NCBI GenBank assembly: GCA_021399445.1
Contig: JAJTUQ010000002.1
Span: forward strand, 1,612,001 to 1,676,000
Source: Xylogone sp. PMI_703
Lineage: Eukaryota; Ascomycota; Leotiomycetes
DNA: 64,000 nt
Reading direction: 5' to 3'
This document shows, one piece after another, positions 10,814 to 23,744 of this stretch (its first letter is position 1; each line of letters opens with the position of its first letter). Both the position numbers and the translations under genes were made by a program. A model generated the notes under the pieces. It made no database searches. It was not told where the DNA came from and saw nothing but the letters and a program-made list of their open reading frames with translations.

Positions 10814-12939
10814 GGATTACGGGATGGCCACTTTTTCCTTTTGTTCCCTACATTTTGAAGACACATGACATCGGACATTGCCCATCGCGGGCTCGCACTG
10901 CATTTTACTAGCATAAGGGTTGCCTATTTTTCCTCATTTTTTCATCTGGCGTTTTTAGGATTATGGCCATCATAGCCCAAAGCGGGATCATCTGAATTTC
11001 TTTGAGTACTACAGCCAGCATATGCATAAGGGCCACAAAAGTGAGCTCTCATATATCATCATCAAGAAGCGTGTTTTCTTTGTCTATTACCAATTACCTA
11101 CGTTCCTTGAAGCTTAAGTAAGGGAAAAGAGGTCTCGTATATACTCTTGTAATAAAGTTCATAAGATGGATAGCACTTTTTAGAAACCAGATAGGATATT
11201 AAAAGACTTGTCTCTCTTTGTTTTAAATATGCGCGAGTCTTAGCCACAGACTGTATGTGACAATAGCGGCATCAAGCGAACCTTGTTCTCTTCCTTATCA
11301 CCCCCATCACACTATAAATAGGCGGCCGGGTTTTACTTTGGTACCGTAATCAACTCATTCGATTCCCACGTGGCATGCAAGTGTGATGTGGGTTGTGGCT
11401 GTTCGTTCTAAGCAGGGGTTCTCACGAAGCTTAAAATATGCCACCTGGTTTTCGACGCAGGCGGTGTTTGCGAACGTTTGGCTTCGGATTAGGGATTGGT
11501 GATTGAGTGGTATACAGGTGTGTGTTCCACAAAGCTGAAGGGGGGTTTCAATGTAAGAGAGTACTGTAGTCTGATGTCGAGGGTCGCCCGGAGAGGTACA
11601 GTATGAGCCGGGCGAGCTCGGGGAATACGAAGGATCTGTCTTGGGGATGGTGGTAGTTTCGTAAAGGCGGATTTTGACAGGCAACAGGAGTTTTAATGCG
11701 GTCCTGAAAGAAGTCCAGTCTATGAGGCTTTCTTCCACGGCAATTTATACATAAAGAACTTCGAAGCGTGGGCTTCCATATGTTATCCCAGGTCAGCAAG
11801 AGGCATTGCGGCCGCATAGCTGACATGTTGTCGTCTGCCGATTCTGGAGCAATGCGTTTACCTATGACCTTGGATCATGCTTTCAAGTACGAGAATGAGA
11901 GTCAGAATGGACTCAATTTGGGCAAGAAGTTCGCCGCCAGAGGTACAAAGAAACTATTTTGGCGCTTCTAATCTCTGGCTTGCAATAACATCATCAACGT
12001 GACACAGCAAGATTCCGAACTAATACGGATCCGAGTAGGCTTGAGTCAACCCAATTTCCACAACAAAATGACGCAGGATCTGGCTATGACGTCGGGAACT
12101 CCCCCGCGCAACCAGCGATGATAATTACGGTAATAATTTCAGGGGCCGCAAGCGAGGGGGATAATGACTAATTTGTAAACGACGGGTCCTGCGCGAGGCT
12201 GAGCAAATTGAGCAAATTGCTGCAACGGCCTCGACCTGTGCATTTCGTACATGCAGTACTGTACCATTGGAAACCCAGCACATCGTACGTTTCTGCCAGC
12301 TTAGTAACGGTGGCTGCAGGAGGGGCAGATGTGCTGGAGGTTCGGCAATCGGATATCAGAAAGCCCTTAGAATATCTACCTGACTTGGACTTCAGGAAGA
12401 AGGTCTGGATATCTACAAGAAAATTTCTTTCGTCCTCGATGCAAGGTTCTGGGTCATTTCGGGCTTTGCTGAAATTTGCAGTTCAGCTGATGCTGTAGAG
12501 GGAGCATTCCATCGGGTGAGTTCGTCGCGACACTTCCCGATGGCATTTGGTGGATTGGAGACCTGAGGCAGCAACTCGTATAGCAACTGCGCAGTAGCAC
12601 CCTCGCAAGCATTCCTGTGACACCCATACTCCTTACTTCATGATTTTCTGTTTACAAGCTTTGCTTGTTCTGCTAACTTACCATGACAGCAATAACTTCT
12701 CTTTCACTAGAGCGTGATCCTACAAGTGTAGTGGCCGCCTGGAAATGTTGGTATTTGCTTCTAGCCCGCTAGTTTGTGGCCTAGATTGGGATTCCGCCTG
12801 AAGCCCATCGTTGATCATATATATTCCTTCATCTTTACTATTTCACCAAAATCTGGCTATGGGTACTCTTACTTCTTTATTACTTTTTGGATCTCCAAAT
12901 TCTACACAGACCAGAAGTTGCTAGCTTAAAGGTACTATA
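10814..12939. other. Long intergenic region between the Caf120-like and F-box genes
   Basis: About 2.1 kb. The first 400 bp should be 3' UTR. Open frames at 11.35-11.83 kb (-) and 12.2-12.5 kb (+) have no recognisable motif and are not called. TACTGTA/TACAGTA heptamers lie at 11562, 11597 and 12257. Confidence 0.5.
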
Positions 12940-14307
12940 ATGGAATCTCTACTATCTTTTGTTTCTCGCCTGAAATCTGCTGGAATATTTCAGCGCAAGC
13001 ATCAGCCTCATAGGTCTCTGGCAGTTTATTGGGATTCCCATGGACTACCTGAGGTCGCGGAGAGTGAGTTGTGTGCTGAAGAAGCCGCTGCTTCTGAGAA
13101 GGCTCCTGAGGCCAATGTTTCTTTGCCAGTCTTTAAGCTATCAGAGCTTCCTCCAGAGCTCATCTACAGCATTGCCAAGTTTCTTCCATTGGAAGCGGCA
13201 GCGGTATTGTCGTTAACATGTCGAGACTTCAACGACATTCTTGGAAAGCAATTTCTACAGCCACTGATGAAAAAGTCGGGCCCCAGCCATGCTATTAATA
13301 GTCTAGATGAGTTCTACGCTTTTCTCGAGTTAATGGGAATAGATTATCCAAATCACGTTCCCTGCCTACCATGCCGTCGCTTGCATCGTGTCACTGTTAG
13401 AGAAGCGCTTCGATATATTCCGAGATCGCGGGACTGGAGCCAGGGTGCTGGAGAAGGATGTGTCATGATGCATCTGTATAAGTGGAGATACCTTAACGAG
13501 TCCAACTGGTTTTTCAGTCGCCCAATATTTCGCATGACGATGAAGCGGCTCCAACAAGGACGTGACTATGCCAAATACTTAAAACTTTTGTCCCCGAAAG
13601 AGTTAAGGTTATGCACTGGATCAACAGCTGAATGGACTTCATCATTGGCTCAAATACATGGAGAAAATCTGCTTTTGCGCCGTCAAACCATTTGGACACC
13701 AAATCCAGTAGATCGTGATCATGATCGCGAATGGTGGTTTCAGCCATGTGCTCATACCAAGATAACGGGGATTGGACCTGGAACGATTAGTTGTTATTAT
13801 ATAACGCCTGATCGTACTAACATACGAGATTACGACCAGTGCAAGAAAGGAATAGATGGCTGCATACTCCAGTGTCGATATTGTTATACAGAATTTTGCA
13901 TTGGTTTTACGAAACTTAGTGGCAAACGTACATTGACTTCTACGGTATGGAATGATCTTGGTAAAGGAAAATCGGATTTGGATTTAGAATGGCTTTACCA
14001 TATAAATGGATATTTCAGACTTTGCCCTGAGCAACTTCGAGAGGTCAGCTTTCAACCTGGATCAATCAGCAGTACGTTTGAACAAGGACGGTGTTCTAAG
14101 TCAGCTCCATCGATTTCATCCTCAGAAGCGAAAGATTTACTGAATATTGGCAAATGTCTCAGATTAAGGGACGATAAGAAGAAAACCGAGCGGGTAAGAC
14201 AAGCAATAAGTGAATTTTTTGAGCACAGAGAGGATTTTTATGTGGGATCAAAGAATCCACTAGATTTATACGATCCTTATTTATTCGGGATGCGTCATGG
14301 AATGTAA
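12940..14307 (+). CDS. F-box protein
   Basis: A single exon of 455 residues, starting at the first in-frame ATG. Residues about 66-105 form an F-box: L-S-E-L-P-P-E-L-I, then L-P-L-E-A-A-A-V-L-S-L-T-C-R-D-F. F-box proteins recruit substrates to SCF ubiquitin ligases through Skp1. Downstream there are no leucine-rich or WD repeats. A cysteine-rich patch at about 298-320 (C-x6-C-x3-C-x2-C-x4-C) might bind metal, but it does not match a named finger. Fungal genomes carry many fast-evolving F-box proteins of this kind, so the target cannot be guessed. The F-box assignment is secure; the C-terminal half is of unknown function. Confidence 0.85.
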   Translation: MESLLSFVSRLKSAGIFQRKHQPHRSLAVYWDSHGLPEVAESELCAEEAAASEKAPEANVSLPVFKLSELPPELIYSIAKFLPLEAAAVLSLTCRDFNDILGKQFLQPLMKKSGPSHAINSLDEFYAFLELMGIDYPNHVPCLPCRRLHRVTVREALRYIPRSRDWSQGAGEGCVMMHLYKWRYLNESNWFFSRPIFRMTMKRLQQGRDYAKYLKLLSPKELRLCTGSTAEWTSSLAQIHGENLLLRRQTIWTPNPVDRDHDREWWFQPCAHTKITGIGPGTISCYYITPDRTNIRDYDQCKKGIDGCILQCRYCYTEFCIGFTKLSGKRTLTSTVWNDLGKGKSDLDLEWLYHINGYFRLCPEQLREVSFQPGSISSTFEQGRCSKSAPSISSSEAKDLLNIGKCLRLRDDKKKTERVRQAISEFFEHREDFYVGSKNPLDLYDPYLFGMRHGM

Positions 14308-15015
14308 GAGGGGTAGCAGGGATCCTGAAGAGGTGGATAGACCTACCAGAAGCTGCATGTTGAGTTATGGGAACGTTTACAGCTGTAAAGGCTCTGATTG
14401 TTTCTTTTCATTCGGAATGTCAATGATTAAGTTGTATCGCATCATAGGAATTTTACTACCGCTGTTCACCAAGTCCCAATTACTCAAACGCCGTAATGCA
14501 TCCAATTAACCTGAAGCTGCAGTATTTCTTGTTCATCGATGGAAACATCCGGACTCACTATGTACGTGGCGATGCCTCCCGTAAAAAAGGTAATCACATA
14601 CTGCTGTACGTAATAATAGTGAAGTACCAGTCACGAGCGCGCTTGCATGTTAGTCAGGGAGTAAAATACGATAATTTACAGGAAATACAGAAGAATCGGG
14701 CTTTATCAATCCCCGTCCGGCGATCAAGTAGGCTTCTGAGCTGGGACTAGACCCCGACTACCCGACAGGGTCTTGCATCTGCGCCTGCACCTGCACCTGC
14801 ACCTGCGGGTGCAGAGCGCCAAAAACAGCCATCAACCTTGGTCCTTCTCCTCGGCCACATGTTTGCCCACAGTATATATATCTTACGGCCCTGGCCTGGC
14901 TGCCAGGCTGTTCTGACTACTCCAAGCATTAAAAGGTTTTACATAGGCTTGACCTTGTAGATATTACATCTAACCAATGCTGCATACGAAAGTTACATAC
15001 ACATATCTCCATACG
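14308..15015. other. Intergenic region upstream of the alternative oxidase gene
   Basis: About 700 bp with no supported gene. It contains a short CTGCAC hexamer repeat at about 14779-14814. The last 250 bp should hold the oxidase promoter and 5' leader. An in-frame ATG at 14977 precedes the chosen start. Confidence 0.5.
14779..14814. repeat. Short CTGCAC hexanucleotide repeat
   Basis: About four to five imperfect CTGCAC/CTGCGC units in the region upstream of the oxidase gene. The first and last units differ by single bases. Confidence 0.7.
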
Positions 15016-16222
15016 ATGCCCCTCATCGCCGTGTCTCCTAGACTGGCCAGCTCTGCAGGGCCAGGTGCCAAGCAACTCCCACGACTTATGGCCACCTCGA
15101 TTTTGCGAACCTATGGCCCCTCAACATGCCGAGCTGGTCTCTTACACACACAGAATCTACAATCTCGTAGACAGTTTTCATCAACACCAAGGACGAATCT
15201 CAGAGATATCTTCCCAGCTCCTGACACCCCTCATATCCGCAAGACAGATCCAGCATGGCCACATCCTGAGTAAGTACTTCTTTCATTCTCATTATGCAGA
15301 TATAAACCTCCACTTTGTTTCTAGTTCTTTGCTATCTGTGCAACAGAATACTGACAATGGGCAATTCTCCAGGTTTACTGAAGAGGAGATGACCAAGAAA
15401 GTCTTCGTAGCTCACCGTGAACCGAAGGACTTCTCAGACCGTGTTGCCCTTGGAATGGTCAAGATGCTACGTTTCTTCACCGATCTAGCAACTGGATATA
15501 AGCATGATGAGCCAACGCCAGCTTCAGCCACAAGTTCTGGTTCTACAGCTGTGGCCAAGGCAGCGCCCTACCACATGTCAGAACGCAAATGGCTCGTCCG
15601 TTTCATCTTTCTTGAGTCTGTGGCTGGGGTGCCAGGTATGGTAGGTGGTATGCTACGGCACCTTCATAGTTTGCGTCGACTACGACGAGATAACGGCTGG
15701 ATCGAGACGCTTCTTGAGGAAGCCTACAATGAGCGTATGCACCTACTTACCTTCATGAAAATGGCGGAACCCGGCTGGTTCATGCGCCTCATGTGTCTCG
15801 GTGCACAGGGCGTTTTCTTCAACTCCATGTTCCTCTCTTACCTCGTCTCCCCGCGAACATGTCACCGATTTGTGGGATACCTAGAGGAGGAAGCTGTTCT
15901 GACCTACACCCTTGCTATCAAGGACATTGAGGCCGGCAAGTTGCCTAAGTGGTCGGATCCCAAGTTCAATATCCCTGATATAGCTGTCAGCTACTGGAAT
16001 ATGCCGGAGGGAAAGCGCACCATGCGAGATCTACTCCTATATATCCGCGCTGATGAGGCTAAGCACCGGGAGGTCAACCACACTCTGGGCAACCTGAGCC
16101 AGAATGTGGATCCTAACCCATATGTGAGCACATATAAGGAGCCTGGCCGTTTACACCCTTCTAAGGGGATTGAGTTCACCGATAAGCGTCCTGTTGGATG
16201 GGACAGGGAGGAAGTTATTTAA
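15016..16222 (+). CDS. AOX1: Alternative oxidase, mitochondrial
   Basis: Two exons, 15016-15269 and 15373-16222, giving 1104 nt and 367 residues, the normal length for fungal AOX. The enzyme oxidises ubiquinol and reduces oxygen to water on the matrix face of the inner membrane, bypassing complexes III and IV. All di-iron ligand motifs are present: L-E-S-V-A-G-V-P-G (E166), N-E-R-M-H-L (E205, H208), L-E-E-E-A (255-259) and A-D-E-A-K-H (E313, H316). The first 60 residues are rich in Arg/Ser/Leu and end in R-R-Q-F-S-S-T, a typical matrix presequence and cleavage context. The start at 15016 has A at -3; an in-frame ATG at 14977 would add 13 residues. The intron (15270-15372) uses GTAAGT and interrupts the gene just after the presequence. 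Confidence 0.97.
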
Positions 16223-16980
16223 ATACGACGAGGATGAAGTTGAATCAGGGTGGAAACTATGGGAAATTCGAGACTGTTTATTGTCTCCTTTTAAAAATAA
16301 GTCATCTGGAGTTTGGGGGACTTGGGTCACACGTTGCATGGCGAGCGTGGTATGACAATGCATATACGGATTCTGTTAGGAAGTTTGGGAACTAAAGTTT
16401 AATGGCACCCTTTTTAGAAGGCAGGGCGAGTTGCTATTCTCACCACTCTTTTTCAATCCTTAGATGAGCTTAGAAAGATCTTCATTTGTTTTGTGTGCTA
16501 TTAGACAACTGTTTTTTTTTTAGCGTGTTGTGGTGATATTTATTACCTGGGGGATAACTAAAAGTCAGCGACAATACAAAAAATGAAGAGCTGTGGCAGG
16601 TCTTGATAGACTACAATCCAGTTGTCTTGCTGGGCGTAGGAATACAGGAGCCCTAGATACTATCTGTTCACATGGTCTTAGGGGTTGCGGCATGAACAAG
16701 TTGATATCAACATTAATGAAATTTTTAATCCTATCTTATGAATCAAAACAGATGAACTAATGGAGAGGATATACTAAACCTATGCAGGTATCAATAGCTA
16801 AACTTCCGAAACAGATAGAATCATGCTATCCAATATGTATGCGTACCCAACCCACACATGCAGTGTATATATCAACCAAACTTCGTTATCATACATTGCA
16901 TTGCAACCATTAGTACGGGCAGAATTAGGTATCCATTCCAGCGAACATAGAAAAGGAAACAACAGGCATATACACAAGAC
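16223..16980. other. Convergent intergenic region
   Basis: AT-rich 758 bp between the stops of the oxidase and exchanger genes. A T-run near 16510 and other T-rich stretches are compatible with 3' UTRs. No gene is supported. Confidence 0.55.
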
Positions 16981-19900
16981 CTATACAAGGATTCCGTCCT
17001 TGCCCCAAACGCCACTGATTTCAACTGCAAGATTCACAATCGTACTGGTAATCCACAGGGCGATAAGTCCCCAGCCAATACGTCTACTCATGACCCATCG
17101 ATTCAGCGGGACGGCGATTAGCAGTCCCAAGAGCGTGATAAGCAACGTAACAGCTGAGATGAGTAATGTACCACTGACTGCAACCTGGTACGGCTTGTAA
17201 TCAATCTCTTTATCGGGGTGCTTCCTGTGCTTATGTTTCGCCTCTGTCATCGTCATATATAAACCACTAATGCCAATCCCCAGGAGGATGTTTAACATTG
17301 GGCCACCAAAGCAGGCTGAAAGAGCCATGACAGGGTAACCAAGCCGGGCAACCGTGATATCTGCAACAAGGTCGCCGAGAGAATTGCCTACGGCGAAAAT
17401 GGTTAAACCAAGAATAGCATCTGAGATGCCTAATATCACACCAAAGGATTTGAGGACGCCTACGACTTCATTGGCGATGGTTGAGATCCAGGCTATGCTA
17501 ACAACAAACCCCACGAAACAGAGGAGAAAGTGGTATTTGGGTGCTCTGTAGGACGTTGTGGTGTATAAAAGGATGGCAAGTGCGATGGAAGAGCCAACTA
17601 ATGAGTATGCAATCAATTGGGCAAGAAACCACAGCTCTCTCTCACCATTTGCCCAGATTATAAGCATAACGAATAGAGGACCAGTGAATATCTGGATTCC
17701 GACTAACCAACGATTCCAGTCCTTTTGCGCATCGGATTCTGTATCATCAATAGTATCTTTGGATGGTGAGATTGCACCATCGCGGGAGTGATAAATGTGA
17801 TTGTGCTGGTCCTCCGCTGCAACAGCTATTGCTGCAGTATTATGACCACTGAATCCTCTACGGGAGTCGGTGGAGCTTCTTCCACGTGAATCATAAGATG
17901 CACTCCGCCGATATCGAGACCATTCCGTTTCCGGCCCCTGAAGCGATATTGGACTATCTGGAATCAGAACTGGTGCAGTAGGTCTCCGTAGCGGTTCTAT
18001 CGACTGTCTAGGGTCAATTGGAGGGCTTATTTCCTCGGCTGTCTCGTCATTTGAGTCTGATTCAACTACTGGTAGTGTGAGAGATAGGAGTAAAATGCTA
18101 GGCGCAGAAATAACGCTGACAAATTTATCCCAAACTGTTTTCTCACGCCAGCCACACAGAGTTGGGAACAACGTGGCGAGGATCGTATAAGGACTCGGAC
18201 AGAGATGATACGGCCACCAGGATATTGGCTTTTCTTCGGTATTTACAGCTGTACTCTGATATATTGAATCCGTAGTCATGTCAGGTTCAGGGAGGATTAG
18301 ACTAGGGACGGAGGATGCAGTAGCGGACATCGGCATGGGTGATTCTGTATATGCAGGGAAATCGCTAATCGGAGACACGCTGCGAGCTATAGAGCTTTCT
18401 CTAGAACGAGTAGGTATATGAAGCGGAGATAGTCTTGATGCCCGTGATTTGGGCGACTCATTTGAGGAGTCAGATGGTGCCCGTTCACGGCCTTTGAGGA
18501 AATCAACACGAAGATGTCGAGCACCAGGAAATCCTTCATCCGGCGGGAAGAGCATATTTTCACTCCTTGGTCGGCTCTCTGATCGATTAGTGCTAGATTC
18601 TCGAGAGTTTGCCAGAGAAAAGTAGTCATTCTGCTGCGCAGGAGCTTTTCCCACTGCTGCACTGGCGGCAGGTATATCAAGATGCAAAGGAAACATAGGA
18701 GTTGCATCTACAACACCAATATCGGGGATATTCGCAACGTTGGAGACGCTAAGGTGCTTCTGTCTGTTAGGAGTATTTCCCATGGACACTGCTCTTCCCC
18801 TCGATATGGTATTATTTTGATCTCCTGTGTTCTCGGGGGGACTAGCTAGCACGCTTGACGAAAAACCCGGCTTGGGGCCGTTTTCCGATGGTGGTGACTG
18901 CCCTGGAGGGTCAACTGAGTGCCGGCGTACCAACGCATATCTATTCTGTCCATCCTGTGACTTTTGTAGAGATGCTAGGACAGATCTAAATTCCAGTGCA
19001 CCCACTAAACTAGGTCGAATTGGAGTGATAGTATTCCTCCGAATGCCCCTTGGTCGGGCAACCCTCATGCTATTCGCCATTTCCGCTGCCAAATGCACCC
19101 CAGCCTCGTCGTCATCCTCATCATCACCTCTGTGGCTCTCGGGGACTCTTAATCCTGGGCTAGCGTTCCGTTCTAAAGCAGGCAGATCCACTGGGACTCT
19201 AGACCTCCCCTCCCTTATTTCATGCTGATCAATATCTCCCCCGACCTCGAATTCATCACTAGGAATTTCAACGTATTGGCCGCGAGCACCTTCATCGGCA
19301 CCCCTATTGTGCTTTCGTCGATTGAAGTACCAATGCCACACAACCAAGATAGTTACATAGAAAAGGTAGAATCCAATCATCACGCAGCATTCCCATAGAT
19401 ACAATGCTCCATCAGCTAAGAAGACCATGCTGAAGCTGACTGCAATAATGAAAAATCCAACGTCTCTAACAAAGGTCTTTTTCCCAACACGAAATTCACG
19501 AACTAGAGCCATTGATCCTGCAACGACAGCTGTTATGAACCCGGCGGCCCCAATTAACTCTCCTACGGCTAGACTGCCGCTATTCGAGTTCATTGCTGCA
19601 AATGTCGAGAATACATCTGGACTCCCATTCCCAAAGGCCAAGAATGTCACACCAGCCATGCTTTCGCTCATACCCAAAATGCTTGCTATTGTGCTCAGAT
19701 TGATGCAAAAGAAATCGCTTGCCGCAATACCAATGGTAGTGAAAAGGAGGCTGAGCCATAGCGTTAATATAATAAAGGCGACGGGCTGCGCGTTTTGGAG
19801 ACTGCAGTAATATAGGGAGAGGTACGAGAAGAGGCCAGCTTCTTCGTCCTCACAATTTGCTCTTACAAAGGCGCATTTGTCTTTTGCACGATGGACTAGT

Positions 19901-20183
19901 CGACACTACATTCATAGCTCGAGGGTCAGCATTAGATGTTTGAGGGGCTATCGGATCCACGTACTTCTGCATCTGTTTCCACCACCTCCATGAGATCTAT
20001 CGCCGCACTCCGTTCTGGCAATCCAATCCGAGCTCCATGGCGATACCTTGCAAGCTGATCGGCGAATAAGCTTATCACTGTAAATATGGTGATACATAGA
20101 ACAGTAACGTAGAATGCGCGAAAGCTATATCTCGCCCGGACTGGGCGGCGAGGATTCACCCCAACCGATAGCATTTTGGCCAT
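16981..20183 (-). CDS. Sodium/calcium exchanger family protein (CCX/NCLX-like cation exchanger)
   Basis: Two exons, 20183-19965 and 19905-16981, giving 3144 nt and 1047 residues. Members move Ca2+ or other cations against Na+, K+ or H+ across organelle membranes; yeast YDL206W and human NCLX belong to the same group. Both alpha repeats are visible: G-N-G-S-P-D-V-F-S-T-F (around 165-175) and G-N-S-L-G-D-L-V-A-D-I (around 915). Each is set among hydrophobic helices, with a long hydrophilic serine-rich loop between the halves. The first exon holds an N-terminal membrane segment (A-F-Y-V-T-V-L-C-I-T-I-F). The splice junction creates the acidic/cysteine segment D-A-E-C-R-L-V-H. The start at 20183 is the first in-frame ATG; 20174 is an alternative. 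The gene is divergent from BRN1. Confidence 0.9.
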
Positions 20184-20529
20184 CGCATATGCATGATACA
20201 CTTTCCATGTAATGATTCTCACAAGTCGACCTGAGAATTTTTAAATAAAAAGTAGCTAAAAGCCCTTTGAGAGTAGTGCCATAGTGATATGGGGTCAAAG
20301 GTTACGAATACAACTTGATTTCCAAGCACGTGGTTGACCAAGGATAAAGCCCTGTTCTAGATATGACGTTCCCCACCAACCAGACACGCCAGAATCAGGG
20401 ACGCAGGCAGCAATACATCTAAGCCTTAATATTGAGGCACAAAGATACAACATTGTTTACTTTCCGCGTCAACATTGAAACCTCACTTTAGCAAAACTGA
20501 CAAATTGAACATCAGAACATTACTTCAAA
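20184..20529. promoter_or_regulatory. Divergent promoter region between the exchanger and BRN1
   Basis: 346 bp separate the two start codons, so both promoters must lie here. No TATA box or cell-cycle element could be assigned with confidence. Confidence 0.6.
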
Positions 20530-23294
20530 ATGCCTCGTGTAGCGCAGGCACCGCGGAATAGTAGGGGTAGAACTACATCAGGCTCAATAGCGACCCCCTC
20601 AAAACCGCCGATTAAGTGAGATTTGTACGGTTGCTGTGTCTGTGTATATACTAATAGCGCCTAGAATACCCCTCAATGATGATGTGCAGGAAAAGGCAAG
20701 GCGACTTCAGTCGAGGCATGCCCTTCATGATATTCAAATGAACCAAATAAAAGCGGCAGCATCGCCACACCACCGAAGACAGACTCTTGATGAATCAAAT
20801 ACCTCCACCCCTGGGTCTAACCCAAAGACCCCACGGCGGGCAGGCCAGGAGAATGAATTCGATGAAGATCTAGTGATTAACGGAACTGCAGTCACTCCTA
20901 TGAAACGTGTACCATTGCTAGCAAACTTTGAGGAGTGGATGAAGATGGCCACTGATAACAAAATTAATGCAGCTAACTCCTGGAACTTCGCGCTTATTGA
21001 TTACTTTCATGATATGTCATTATTAAAGGAGGGGGATGGTGTTAACTTCCAGAAAGCGAGTTGTACACTTGATGGATGTGTCAAGATTTACACTAGTAGA
21101 GTGGATAGCGTGGCCACAGAAACCGGAAAACTGCTGAGCGGTCTTGCGGACAGCGGGAATAGTAAGAGGAAGCGGGGCGAAAATGAAGAGGGGGAAGGGG
21201 ATGGAGAAGGCGGAGAAGAAAGCGAAGAGGAGGAGGAAGGAGAAGATGGAGTGATGCGGAAAAAGTCGAAGAAGCGGGTAAGTTTATAAAGTTGAAAGGT
21301 CCTAGCTCTACTAATATCAAATGCTAACCGCTTGACTATGGTTAAAAGGCGCAACGATCATCTGAAGCAACCTTGGCCCCATCATTTGCATCTCTACAGC
21401 TGAAAAAGTTCGAACTTGAGTTTTCGGTCGATCCTCTATTTAAAAAAGCGTCGGCAGATTTCGACGAAGGTGGAGCCAAGGGTCTATTACTCAACCATCT
21501 GTCTATTGATTCTCAGGGCCGAATCGTTTTCGATAGTAGTGATGATGCAAGCGATGCAACGTCTGAAGCACGCAGGCTCAGTGGAAAGCAGGATGGTGAA
21601 CTAGAAGTGGACCCAGATACATCAGTAGACACCACTGCCAAGGAATCAGAGCAAGACGAAGAGGACGTTGAAATTGATATCGCTACACTTGGTGCTAAGT
21701 TTTTCCCAGATCTTGATCTCTTAGAGGAGCAAGACATATGTCCCTCGTTGAAGAACTTCGACTTGGGAGATCCTTCAGGCTCAATGGATATCCCGTTTTT
21801 AAAAGCACCGGAAGATTGGCGACAGGATAAAGAAAAGTCGGGCGAGGAAGGAGCTGTGGGCGATAAATCTGGAATTTTCTTGGATGATGACAACCCAGCT
21901 GGATTTGATGATGACGATGACGGGCTGCTAGGCAACTTTGATGCTGGAGTGGACGTGGGATTCGGTGAGGGAGGAGAAGCTTGGGCTCGGGATGCCGCAA
22001 TTGAACCTAGGATGCGGGTACATGATGTTGGACTGGATAATGATGGTATGCCTGTTGGAGATGGTGATGATATCGATGGAACGGAGAATGCGGAATTTGA
22101 TCCTGTGACCGTTTCGATGGGCCAACCAACTGGTGGGCATGATGATATTCTCCGCTATTTCGATGAGGCATTACAAAAGAACTGGGCGGGCCCTGAGCAC
22201 TGGCGTATCCGAAAAGTGAAAGATATCAACAAGCCGGCGACAGCTACCAAGACTCGAAAAGAGAAAGAGCCCTTTGAGATTGATTTTCTTTCCCCGCTTA
22301 CTGCAAGCATTGCAGAGACGATATACACTGCTGCTTTGTCGAACTCGGTTATTTCAATGCCCAAAAAGGATTGGAAATCAAAGACAAGGAATCTTCTCCC
22401 TGATGATAAGCACTTCAATTCTAAGCAACTATTACGCTTATTCCTCAAACCAAAAGCTAGAATGGGAAGCCGAAAACCTATGTTTGGAGCTAAACCAGGC
22501 GCTTTTGGCGCCCAGAAACCTGATGATGCTGTAGAAGGGGAAATGGACGAAGCATTCTGGGCTCGTAAAGAAGCTCCAGAGGCACCTGCTGATGAAACAG
22601 CCGTGCCACAAGGAGATTACGATGCAGATTTCTTCCAGGATGATGGACTTCCATTTGCAGGACTGATGGACGATGATGATGGTTTAGAATTCGCCGATGC
22701 TAGGGACCACTTCTCGCCTGGTGCCGAAGATCTTGCAGAGCGTAGGGCCGGCGGTCTTGCCACTCTTCTCAATGGCGGCATACCAATGGGTGCAAATCTA
22801 GGAGACGAGACAGCATTTGGTACCCAACTAGTTACCCAGAGCCGCCGTGTGAGACCTGAATACGTACAATATGCACGTGTTGCCAAGAAAGTTGATGTTA
22901 GAAGGTTAAAGGAGGAGATCTGGAAAGGAATGGGAGTCCAAGGTTTAGAAGAGGTAAGCTCTCATTGAACAGTATTTTTATATATGAGTGCTAATAATAA
23001 TGCTATTAGGCGCCTGTTGACGCTTCGGGACGACCTTCAATGCCTGCTCCTGTTTCGGATCCTACGCCAACGGATGCCGAAGGTCTGCCGGCACCTCTGA
23101 AGTTCACGACTGTTATGCAGAATCTACAGAGTGTCTACCCTAAACAAGCCATGAACGACATCTCCACGAGTTATTGTTTCATCTGCCTGTTACATTTGGC
23201 TAATGAAAAGGGCTTGGTTATTGAGAAGGAGGAAGGACTGACAGAGTTGAATATTATGAAGGATCCAACTGCCGAGATCACTGTCGGCGCGTGA
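20530..23294 (+). CDS. BRN1: Condensin complex kleisin subunit (Brn1/Cnd2/CAP-H, Barren)
   Basis: Four exons: 20530-20615, 20665-21277, 21349-22953 and 23010-23294, giving 2589 nt and 862 residues. The kleisin bridges the Smc2/Smc4 heads and binds the two HEAT subunits in mitotic chromosome condensation. Family motifs are I-P-L-N-D-D near the N-terminus, W-N-F-A-L-I-D-Y-F-H-D-M, L-D-G-C-V-K-I-Y-x-S-R-V-D-S-V, F-F-P-D-L-D, and the C-terminal winged-helix segment ending Y-C-F-I-C-L-L-H-L-A-N-E. A long run of acidic residues precedes the second intron. The first join uses the downstream of two close AG sites (20664); using the upstream one breaks frame. The length matches fungal homologues. Confidence 0.96.
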
Positions 23295-23744
23295 CAGAAA
23301 TATGATGTATTTCTATGTCTCTGGTGGTCTATCTATTATTTGTATTGGTTCCGTGTGTCTAATGCGTGGCGTTTCGGAGGGAATCATGGACCTGGGAAGG
23401 AAATGCCATGAGATATCTGATTTATGAAATTCTTAAGAGCAAATATAGCTCTTTAAACCTTTAAGTGGTGGCCCAAACTTGCGTGTGAACCTTCTTTCCG
23501 ATTTCCCTATAGTCCTAAGATTGCAGGTCATATTGTCAGATGAAGATCGTAGATATTGTAATAGTAAGAATCGTTTTTTAATTATCCAAAACGCACATAT
23601 ATACATTCCCCCCCTATCAGAAAGATCCAATCAAAGTTCATTGCCACAAAGGTATCATGTCGTACTATGCCATAGGATACCAAATCATAAAATTTCGAAG
23701 AAGCCCCCTTGCCAGGATATTATATTACTATATCAAACGGATCA
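23295..23744. other. Convergent 3' intergenic region
   Basis: 450 bp of AT-rich DNA between the stops of BRN1 and the membrane protein gene. An open frame of 138 codons crosses it without any motif and is not called. Confidence 0.55.

Noticed and set aside
11341..11400. Possible tRNA 3' end (TTCGATTCC-like segment)
   Set aside because: No matching acceptor, D-arm or anticodon stem could be paired upstream.
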